Source: Karalla daura (lineage: Eukaryota; Chordata; Actinopteri; Chaetodontiformes; Leiognathidae). Taken from it: a stretch of DNA of 64,000 bases. Of this stretch, positions 36,901 through 48,900 are shown piece by piece. A model generated the notes under the pieces. It was not told where the DNA came from. It did not search any database and was given only the letters and a program-made list of their open reading frames with translations. The position numbers and the translations under genes were made by a program. Positions within the stretch are counted from its first letter, which is position 1. Each line of letters opens with the position of its first letter. The stretch spans positions 24,390,673-24,454,672 of the forward strand of contig CM055196.1 of NCBI GenBank assembly GCA_029224185.1, read 5' to 3'.

Positions 36901-39900
36901 CTTGCAAAACCTTGCAAAGCATCACATCCACTGACTCTAAAACTCTAAAAATTATGGCAGCCCAGCAAAGCCAAACAAGGGTGTTTTGGTTGGGCCCTGA
37001 GAAGTTGACATTTAGGAGACATGAGTTTTTACTACGCAGCGACAACAGGGAAGTGTGGATGCAACCCTCGCACCGTCTCCGTTCAAAGTTTCCAGAACCG
37101 CCTCTGCCTTGTGTGTGAGTCAGCTGAGGCTGCAGTGAATACTGACGTCTGGGTATAATTATACATCATAAGCAGAGACTTTACAAATCTGAATTTAATA
37201 TCCCTCGAGAGACCTAATTTCATTTACTTAAACAGGATTTAGTGTGCTTATTTGGTTTTAGTGCGTTGTATGAGGAGGGTGTTTTCATTGGGTTCACCTT
37301 CACGTCTGCTGTTACCGAACAGGATGATGACATCTGCAGCAAACTGTGAAGTGACTGGCCAATTACTCGCTTCTTTTTCCCCCTTCCCCTTCACAATGAA
37401 ATGTCAGATTTAATAAGCACAGATTGAAGCTTGTTTAAAGCCTGGGGTTAGCATCATCGGCCTGTTCACTGAAATAAGTAACATACGTAAGTCACATATG
37501 CACATGGGACCTCTGGATGGGAGTCCAGTCACGTCGGAGCAGTGGGCTATCCCAGCGTACGCCTGACTCAGAGCAAACACTGCCACAAGATATGTAGACG
37601 AGCTTGATTCATCTCAGGTTTTGTAGCGAAAGCTGAAATGACGGTTTCCGCATGATGGGTTCGTCCTGGAGCCACGCTTCGTATGGCCGAGACGCCGTGA
37701 GTCACGTCCCCGCTCAGGGAACGTGATGTGGGTTCTTCTGCCTGTTACAGCTGCTTTTTTTTGTAAAGCTTGTTAAATTATTTTTTGCCATTTTAAGCAT
37801 GACTGGTTCTGTGCATTTGACATGTTATCTGAGCAGAGTCAAGAGAAGAGACTGGACTTAAACTGCTGCAGACCGAATTTAAACAGGAACAATGCTTATT
37901 ACTCTCACAAAAAGACATTACCCCCACAATGGCTCCTTTTGTCCATCCACCCATTATCTTACCCCTGTTTGTCTGTTCTGAGAAGATGCAGCTGAGCTTC
38001 AATACTCAATTATCAAAACTTTTCCATCCCTATTTTTGTCAGTTGACAGTGCTTTGAAGGAAAAGTTGTGTTATTTGTTTAAATGATGGTAAAAAAAATC
38101 TCCTCCTTACCATTCACTCCACTGGCACATGGTGCTGATCAGCCGGGCCATTGTTTGTGTCGTTTGATCACGAAAACAGCATCACAGATAAATCAGATTT
38201 GAATAAATATCCCACAATGAGCTGGTTAACATGAGCATAGCAGCCATTCCCAGCCGCTGTCATACATACCTGCCCATCAATCACAAGATCAAGACTTCAA
38301 AGCTTTTTCTCTCGCTCTCTTTTTTTCATTTATATTATCCTCCAGTGGAAAGGCACCAAGGGAAAGTTGATGATTCAGGAGTAAATGAGGTAAAGGTTTA
38401 TCTCGGTCTACGGTGAGAACGTGTGAAGTTAAAAAAAAGTCGGCCGCACATCAATCATGGGAATCAGATAAAAAAAAAGAAAAAAAAAGCATGGTTGCAC
38501 AACTCCTCTTTCTTCCCTCTTGCCCGGGCCAAATTCCCTTCCTGCAGTACTGTAAGTGCACATTAACCAGACTCAATGTGTTGACATAGGTTGCTATGCA
38601 GCTATATGAAGAGAACATGAAGTAGCGCTTTTCCTCTCCAAGGAAAACAAACAGTCATTAAATGCATTTTATCTTTGTCCTTTCAACCCACGGTCCAGAT
38701 ATCGTGCTGGACACCAATAGTGCAGCTTTACTGCAAACAAGTCTGCAGAAAGTCGATTCATCATGTCCTCTAATGAGGCAGCAGTTCATTAAGATAAATT
38801 ATGACCCGAGCTGCAGGAAATTCGTACGCTACAGAAAGTCAGCAGCCTTCACACCAGTGAAACCAATCATTGTCCATCCAGTAATTTAACATAACGTGGG
38901 CCATGATTCTTCAGCCACACACAGCAGGATTCTCAGGAGAAGTCTCAGAGGCAGTAATCTGATTAAGCCACTGCTCCATCGCAAACAATAAAAATGTCAG
39001 GAGAAGGTCCTCTCAGAAATCATGAAATAACAACATCTCAGCGAGCCAAAGGACACTCGCTGCTGGAAATAAGAATCTCGTGCATGTCCCCGAAATATCA
39101 CCTCCGGATTGTTTTTCCCCTCAGTTCCCACTGTTTTCTTAGCTGTATGTTGTTTGCATTTCCACACATAAAACCCTTAATCAGTCCCAGTTTACTGATT
39201 CTAATATTCTGTCAAAATACATTTGTCTCAAACTAAATTTGGTAATCTATTGTTTAACACAGTGGGTATTGTTTCTGATCTACACCAGATCCACAATCTG
39301 ATCTAATTAAGGGATTGGCAAAGGCTGTGTTTGTTTCCATCTTGCATGAAATGAGCCTTTTCTTTATTTTCTAAACAACACACACATTCCCCCTTCCCCA
39401 CAAAGTGTTGACATGTCAAAGGTGGAATTTGACAGTGAATAAACCATAATGTAACCAGTATTGAAAGGTTCAGTGGAGATAAGCAGCAGTCTGTAGCAGT
39501 CTGTAGCCTGTGTGGATTCCATTTTCCAAGTGTTTCAACACTAATGACAACAGATGGAGTTTTTGATCTATCTCACACTGGGCCGTAAAATGGCTGAATC
39601 TCTCACAGTTTACGGGGTTCCCACCTCTGTCCAGCTGCAGCAGAGTAGACCACAGCTGCCTATTCATCAATAAATATCTGTGTATCTCTCTATCATTGTG
39701 TTTTGGAAAGTCTGTCCTTTCCCTTAGATTTGGGAAAAAAGCATGAATAAGCTGCATTCCTCTTGGCCTGTTGCTGTCAAGTTGAAACCTGGGAAACATT
39801 CCCTGGAACCAGCTCAACAGAAGCTGCCGTCTGGAGCCGTGTTTGCTGATAACATCGACTCTCCTCTCTGTCTGTTTAAGAACCTTTTAGCAATCGATGG

Positions 39901-42900
39901 GAAACTTCATTGATTGAAAGGCCCTGAGAGGTTCATTAAGAGATAATACTTAAGTGTGCAACAGTCATTATTGTCAAGAGGCGCCTGTCAGGCAGCTGAA
40001 AAAAGAGCAGCTTGATTCTCTGCGGCTCAGCATAATAGTCTGGCTCATCTCGATTACCTTGGAGTGCATTTTGTGACTGCCAGTAGCTGTAAGTGCACCT
40101 CTGCAGACAGCAGCAGCAGTCTGGACCTTCTCAGAGGCTAATTTGATTTGCACATGAAGTGAGTGAGCTCCGGTCACTTGAGAACCTCGCACACGTCCAG
40201 CTATCATGGAGAGACTTTGTTATACTGTTTGAGTATCAGAAGCACATTTTACATGTGACATGTCCTTATACGGACTCATGGTAATGTCTAAAAATATATT
40301 CTGATAATGATAATAAATCATTAGGCACTCCCTCTCGTCTCTGTTTTTTATGGCCCTTGTTATCTGAATATTGAGGCGTTTGTTCTGAGCCCTTCATAAA
40401 TGGACATGTTGAATAATCACATATGACTGTGACGGGAAATCCCAGTCCACACACTCGGGTATTTCATTAACAAGATGAAAATCCTACACGAATCTCATAC
40501 GGGTAAGTCTGTGTCGGGCTGGAGCTTGACTGAGCAGCAGTGACCTCTGTGTTGTTTCCACATCTTAATAAAAGTGTGAAGACTAACTGATTAATATGTA
40601 ACCATGTAAAATAAAAAAAAACAAACTGTAAGCTGCAGTGGCTATTTTTGGCCATGTCCTGCATCGCATAAAATCCCCTTGTGCGGTACTTCCTGGTGGT
40701 GATAAACAAATGGAAAAACAGCACAAGGAAATGAAAGTATTTAAAGCCTTAAACCTTGCAATACAAACATCATGAAACGAGGGTGAATGAGGGATAAACA
40801 AAGCAGCAAGTGAAGCTTTTATTTGAAACCTTTTGTCAAATCTTATCTTGATCAACTCTGGAACATCTGGACAGCAACAGCAGCAGCCTTCATCATCTGC
40901 CTGTTTTAATCTGTATTATGAAACATGGGAACCAATATCACATGGCAACACCTAAAAACAATGATCTAGATAAAAGATTAGGATAAAACATCACATTTCT
41001 GGTACAAAACAGGCTGCATGTTGCTATGGCGGTCATGCAAGGTCCTGTGTTCTGCTTTTATGAGATTATGTGGTTAAGAGGGCCACGAGGCCGGCGCGCT
41101 GGAGAGCCTGTTCAGCTAATGATGCCTCAGGTTCAAAGTAATGGTGGAAAATGAGACAGGGGTAATCATCCTCAGCATCAATACGATGAGGCAAAGCAGC
41201 CTCGCAGGCCCCCAGAGCTGTAATGCACCTGACAAAGACGGACAAGAGGGCTTCAGTCTGGAGGGCTACACCTGACCATCCCACCGCTTCACTTTGATGT
41301 CGGCTGGTTCTGCTGTTGAAGCATAAAGGCACTTTATTGGCTCCATTAAGGTCACAGCAGCAGCAAAGCTGCAGCTCCTCAAATATAAACAGTTCCCTTT
41401 TTCCCTCAGTGACTTGATTCTCATGAGGTCCCTCTGAGACTTTTCTCACCACGATCTTGTTGCTTATTGATGTGTTTGGCCCACGCTGTGTGTTGTTCGT
41501 GGTCCGTACGCATTTTTGAAACTTGTAGAAACAAGATCTATTTGTTTTTTTACGGGTGTTATTTAACCAAGATGTTTTCCCTTCTACTTCCTTGTTGAAA
41601 TAAGGACCTTGATGATAAGACCGGAGGCATTGCTCAATTATGCAGCCTGGTTTTATGAGAGGTTGTTGTTCCTCTGTGTCGTGGATCACAAAACAAGCAG
41701 GCGGGCAAGTTGTAAACATTATGCAAAAATTGTTCCACCCCAAGAAATACATGAATAACTGTCCATCACAAGTTTGGTGCCAAGGTCAAAGCTCTGTTGC
41801 GCAGAAACAGAGACAGATAAATCAAAGTGATGTAACGTCTCTGTCAACAGTTGTTTTCTTTGCAGTGTTTGGTGACGTTTCCCATTGTTTTCCTCCCCTT
41901 TTGCAAATTTTATTAATAACACTATACAACACAGCATACCTTCACATTAAGAGAATGATGAAGTCTCCGCATCTCTAGTTGGACTATTTTAGCCCCTGTT
42001 TCATCGTTTGTTTGCAGCTCATAGAGTACAGGATGTGATATGTCTAAGTCTTATGGTGTTTATCACAGATGATATTCACAATAGTTGCATCTCATGCCAC
42101 TTCGACTGCAGAGACCAGCTCCCCATACATGCCGCACGGGCCACAGACAGCCCTAAATCTACCAAGCAACATGTTTAAATATGCACTGTGCATCTGTAAT
42201 GAAGCATCATTGCTCTCTTGGCACATTTACAGCAGCAGTGATACACTGTAATAATTGTTTTTTTATGGCTTATGTAGTTTTATACAACTTTATACAACTT
42301 AACTTTGCCCATTTTATAGCTAATATAATTGATGAATGACAGCGACTATGCCCAGGGGTTCTATATAACGGCATTAATAGATCTCCATGTGGGATCAATT
42401 TTATTTAACACCCAAAACAATTAGAGGTCAATAAACAGATTTTCAAAATAATTAAACACTTTGAGGACCTAGTAACACATTGTAAATATTCTGTAGCTAA
42501 ACCAAGCAGTGGCGTTATTTTGTGTTTTGCACTTCTTGATATGCAAAGATAGAGCAGTGACCAACTGATGGATGTGTTGCATAGTTGTTTTGTGACTTAG
42601 TGAGAGCCTGGACTGATCAATACTTCATTTCAGTTGTGTCATGTATCATCTTCTCTGTGAACGTTTGTCTGTTCCACATAATTAGAAAGAAGGCTGATGA
42701 TGGATGACAGGTGACACTGGGGTCACGTGGTCACTGAAGTCCATGCTGTGCTGACCACGCTCCAGCGCCTGGTCTGTTTTTGTCTCCCTCCGATTCTGAT
42801 CATATTCTGAACTTTCAGTGAAGGGTAATTTAGCAGCACTGCACCTCGTTACAGAAACAATCAATAGTGCTGCAGACGACAGATAGCGCAAGTACGTGTT

Positions 42901-45900
42901 TGGTCTCAGAGGAGAAAGTTTGCCGGTCTAGATCGATCTGTACTTTGACAACCAAAGGCTTGCAGGGAGATGCTGAGGTTTTTAAGGAGGATATATAGTG
43001 AAATCTGTGAAGACAGCTATGGCTAGAATGAGATAAATGAGATGATGAGCATACTTGTTTGGGTGTGTGTGTATCATACTAATGATTTGGATCAATACAG
43101 AGGTCTGCTTCCTTTTTGTTTAGGGAAGCTAGCGAATACCTAAATGTCAGATTCTGCAGAGTTCAGCTCATGTTCCCATGGTTCCATCTTTTCTCCAGGC
43201 CTTGCCGAGTCCACCAGTGTTCATCAGTGCACCGCTGGTTTTACTTTAACTCTCTTAACTCGAGAGTGATCTAAGTTCTTTACAATGTACCTCTGCAAAA
43301 TGTCACCGGACTTGTCAGTTAGTGTAATTATCTCATAAAAGAAGATTCTCTCCTTGCCAGACATGTTGTTTTGTTACAGACCACCTAGTATCTTTGCACA
43401 GATCATTGCAGATTGCCTTTCCAGTCTCCCAGCTGCTCCACACATTTTCCTAATCTCTGTTGTTCACCCACAGCGAGATTGGGTCTCTCTCTCTACCACC
43501 TGCAGAGTCAGACTATTTGAACCAGATGACGTGGTGTAGTTTGAGGGCAGAGCGAGGAGACCTTATTTTGGTGGTAGACATTAGACAGCATGTTTTTTGG
43601 CTATAATCATCCATTACATAATTCAATTTTAAAAGGAAAACGTTGCATCCACTCGTGCTTCATGGCTACATTTTAAAATGCAGACATGTCAGATTATGCA
43701 CTCTTCATACGCTTCATACACAAATAGACCTTGTAGGAGAGAAAACCTTAAAAACAACGTTTTGCAGCCTCTGCTTACCTGCAGCTGCTTGAGCATTAGG
43801 AGGTTACAGCTGGCTTGTTTCACGGGCTGTGAATCTGTCTCCTAAAGCCCCGGGGGAACGGCTGCTGATACCACTGCTGTTACAGTAAAGCCACAGGGAT
43901 GGCTGTAAGTATGTTTAAGTAAGTTTCAACAGAAGGAGAACTGCAAGTGCTGGCGACTGGCAGCTGTGACCTGAGCTGAGGTCCTAGTGGTGTGTTCAGA
44001 TCATCTGACACCTGCTCCACCTCGTCTCAAGAATTAGTAAGACAGAGTCATGGATGTATGTCGTGTTAATGGACATTAACTGAAGACTGAAGTGTCTTGT
44101 TAAAGAAGTCTGATAATCTTGGACCAACATGTGTAATGTTGCACTGACTGTAAATTTGGGATCAGAAGCAGTGAGGTTTCCCTTTTTCCCCAGCACTGGT
44201 TATTTGAGGTTCCAGTCTGTAGAAAAATGTCATCTCATGTAATGCTTGAGTGACTGACATGAAGGCACTGGAGGCCAATACCTTCAGTCTCATCCCTTAA
44301 GCAAACGCTTCAGAGATGAAACAGTCGCTGCTGAAAGCGTTGAGTGAAACTCTCATTTAGAGAAATGTGGCGCAGTGAAAGTTAAGTTATGACACTAATG
44401 TAAAGGTAGTCACGGCATTTTGTTATGACTTGAAGTGGCATTCATAAAGAACATGCCCTGGCCTGCTGAATGGAGCCTCGTTGCAACATTTTGTGATGTT
44501 TCACAATTGCTGCAAATGTCCCTTTGAGCTGTGAGTGGTGAGGATTGGAGCTGTGATCTATTCTGTATCTCAGTCCTGAAGCAGCCAGGCCAAAGCGTTG
44601 GACTGTTTCTGTGTCAGGATGAGGTATGAATCTTAAATAATACATAAATAAATAGATAAATAAATACTAGTTTCCCCTGAGACCTTTTGCCCTTGAGATT
44701 CTCAGAAACAAAATGAGCTCAAAAATGAGCTAAAAAATGAAATAATTAAAAAACAAACAGAAGCAGTCTCAGGGTTTTATATATAAACTGAATATACAGA
44801 TTAAGACACATTTGTTGTGTGGAGGACACATAGTCACCTGGGTTTCAGTCGGTTTCATGTGAACTCTGAACTTCAGAAGTTTGTCCCTCATCTGCAGCTG
44901 ATGTCCCAGTCCTCCCGATAGTTGAGGACAGGGACGTGAACCCTGAATGGAGGGAGAGACAGTTCATTGATCACTTCCTACACTTCACTAGTATCAGCAG
45001 AACACTCAAAGCTTTCAAAGGTCAGTAGATTAAACCTCAGAGTGACGTAAAAAATGTGAGTCTGTGGTATGTGTTCAATGAACCCACGTGCGGCTGGTCT
45101 CATTTTTGCGACACACATTTATATTGTATGTTCTAAAACTGTGAAACAGCTTGAGAGCTTCTGCCCTGTACAATAACATGGTTTGAGGTTTCTGTGGCTG
45201 CTGTTAAAAACATGAGTGTCATCGGCATACATTTATCTCAGGACTTCAAGGCAGTGAAGTGGCAGGTGGTGGAGGAGAGGTGAAGGAGTGTGTGTTGCTT
45301 TTGAATCCCCAGGGATTACGTCTTTCAGCTCGGAGGCCTTCGGAGTGCTTGGACTTTGTGAATTCTTTTTTAGGAACATTGCTGACTGGTTTAGAGGGAT
45401 TTGGAGTGGATATGTCTCGTTACAGTGTGCCAAACACTGGATTGATTTGTTGTATGTAGTGGCAGTTTGAGTTGAGCTGAAAAATATGCACGATCCCACA
45501 AAACAGTTTATGAAAAGTTTGATCAGTCAATCAATCAGTCATCAATCAATCTGATCCGGTTCCTCCTCAAACGTATCATATCTATCGCTTCACGTGCTGT
45601 CAACCGACAACGTTGCCTTTGTTTCTAAACAGCAAATGTCGTTTTGTGTTTTAGAATAAGCCAGTAAGATGATGAAGGGTTTTCATATGATTTTCCTGCA
45701 GAAAATGAGATCAGATTGTGTTTTGAAGGATTTGTTGTCCGTTCATCAAAATGAATAACTTATTATAAAGTTTATTGTTACCAATTGAGTTTGTTCAAAT
45801 TGATTTGCAGCTGCTTTATAGTCCTTGAGTTTTTCAGACCATCATACATCTAACTTCCTAAGAACACATTTGTTGGTCATTCTATACTGGAAGCATGCGT

Positions 45901-48900
45901 TTAAAATGTTTATAAAACATGGTATGAAATGGGAGCGAATAAGTCACACTGCTCCACTGTCCTCCCTTGAGTGAGTGTCATTGTGTCTTTCCTCACAAAC
46001 ATTGTGGAGAAGATTTGTGAAGGTTCAGCTACAACAGAGTTCAGTCGGGAGTCAATCAGCTGGTTTTTACTGTTTGCATTCTGATTTAACACATTTAGAA
46101 ATGTTCCAGCATCGCCCTTAATGACCGCAGACTTCTGCAGTGCCCGAATTCAAAAGCTTATGCTGAAGCACTTTCCTGAATCCTTGGTGTCTGTGTAGAG
46201 TAACAGAGCGTCAGCTGATGCTGGCCTTGACTGGAAGATCGAGCCACGGTTGAAGGCTGGTGTTCATTGCCACTCCATTCATGTGGTCCAGCTTCTCAGA
46301 GGATCACAGTGAAAAGCATCATGGGTGGAGAGGTTTCCTTTGGTCCTGGCTGATACAGATGTTATTTCTGCCTTTTGTGACTGATTTTTGCGCAGCGATG
46401 AAAGCAGTGTTTGCTGAGCGTTTCTGCAGCTCCTGCCTGGCTTAACATGCTTGCGAAACCTGACCTTCTGCACCCTAGAGAGACCTTCTGCACTGATTTC
46501 ATTCACTCTTACTATCATGTACAAATATGCTTTGTGACGTGCCGAGTTTGAGGAGCTACTGATGAATTAGGCACTTGTCTCGCACTAATCTTACCTACAA
46601 CACCGGCTGCTTATCGACCCCGTCTGTCATCTATAGACGGGGTCTAAGATCCGTTGCGGTGAGCAGAAGAAACAAGGCGCAATTGAATTACACCCCATCC
46701 TTCAGCCTTTCCTGCTGTTGATGGATCATTGTTCTATTCTCTTCCTGTTGTGGTTCTGTTTGACAAATATATAGTAACAGAAGGAGCGTGGGTGGTGGAC
46801 TCGGCCTGGAGGATTTGAAAATGACAGATCTAAATCGCCAAACTGGCAGTGGTTTGCAAAAAGTATGAATGTGTGCGATTGTGGATGAGAAACAACAAGT
46901 TGCTGCAAACAAACGAGGCCTTGGATCATCAAACTCTTGTTTGAATAAACTAAAGAACAAAATCCTATTGTGCTGGTCGAAGTGAAGATTAGACATGGCT
47001 CAGCTCATGATCTTTTTATCCTGCTCACTGAGTCCCATTTGTGAAACACTCTAAAGCTTTATTCACTAAAGAGGAGGCATTGCTTTCAAGGCTGCTGGAT
47101 TGTTTTGGGTTGGGCTCTGGTTGGCACTAATCTTTATTAAGAGGAGAATTGTGGCTCCATTGCATAATAAGGTCAGACTGTCACTGAGACGAGGTGGCAG
47201 GTCACCCAGTTACTGCCAGTCTCTTACTGTACGCTGACCCAGCGCTGCTCTGTCAGACAGTCAAATCCCCCGAACAGATCCTCGGCCTGCGCGCACAGGA
47301 AGAACCAGTCCCTTGCTTCCTAAAGGCATCTGAAAACTTCCTCATGGCGCTGTTTCCTCCTCACTAAACAAAGATGTGTTTACATTCCGTGGAAGACATT
47401 GTGTGCATACTTGGGCGCAACAAAATCGTCTTGCTCATACATTTGATAAAGAAAAAAATGTGCACATTTAAAAATCTGTGTTTGTTTTCAGACTGTCTGC
47501 TTCACTGCCCACAGCATGAAAACAATGTCAGGTTGGTTGGTATGTTGGTGCAGATGCTCCCTATGTGCATACCTGACAGCAGCCACACTGGGACACGCTT
47601 TGAAAAGCATCATGCCCACTACTGGTGTAATTCAGGCAAGTGCTGCAGTCACAGCTGCTGGTTCATTTTGATAACTCATTTGTAGAAAAAGAGACATGTA
47701 GTGCTAGCGCTTTGGCATGGAGCCGCTGGATATGACAGCTGTCATGTCTGCAGCCATTATCAAACCAATGTCACGCATTCAGTTTAAGGAGCTGTGGTTG
47801 AGTTGCTACATCTTCAAGACCTAGCAGATTGCTCAACGTGTAAGCAAATGTTGATGTTTGCAGATTCTCTTCTTTCTAAAATGAAGAAGAAAGAGACGGT
47901 GAAAGATCAAACTGTCAGAACATGTCTGAGCTTCTCTCAGTCAGTCTGAACACTCACAAAAGCATCACCTGTTACGACAACAGTGAGTTTCTTATCATAG
48001 TCACTTTCTCATGACCACTTCGGCTTCAAGCCAACTGCATGACAGCACCTGAAGGGGGCTCGGTAAAGCTCTGCAAGTCTGCGTGGTTTAGACCGAATGA
48101 AAAGCTGCTACTTTGTTGATTCTGTCAGCTGGATGTAAGAAGACTCTCTCCCACTCTCTTTTTAGGACACTCTATCTTTTGTTATAGTGCTCCTGACCAA
48201 AAACAGACCCGGGAGAAAAGCGCTGACGCAGACCTGAGGCCAGAGAAGCAGTTATCAGCCTCAGTCCAGCCTTTTCTCACACAGTGGTACAGGTGTGAAC
48301 AATACGATGGGCAACGGCTGATTCCATTCAGATGCTTCGCCCTCTGTGTCCCAGTTCAGCCCATGGCTGTCACACTGGCCTGGTTAGCTGGGGTTATGGA
48401 ACAGAATGAAGCCATTGTTAATATTATTAGCAGCTGCTGTTTCTTCGTCAGACAAGTCAAAATGTCTGCTGTGAGAAAGACGCTGTTTGTCTCTCAGGCT
48501 AGAGCGATAAAAAAAACGCTGCAGCGAGGATGAAAATGAGCTGCTGTGTTTGGAGACGGTGGGGAGTAGAAGCTGGACCCAAAGACAGCGTCCTCTATTT
48601 GGACTTGTTTGAACAATAAACAATGTTCTGCGACAGCGTGTCGGACGGCTGCGGTCACCTGCTGAGACACATGGACGGCCGCTCCGAGCAGATTTGGATC
48701 GCTTCAGCCAAATTATTATTATTATTTAGCAAAATATTGACTCGGCAGATCATCTGAACTCTGTTTTTGCAGGTTTTTCTACATCCTGACAACTTTAGTA
48801 TTTAAAGGTGGTAGGAAACGTTTCATTTTGGTGCAAATTAAAAACAGGGTCACACCAGCGAGGGCAGCGGATGTTTTTGTTTATGCTTTACGTTTAAATA

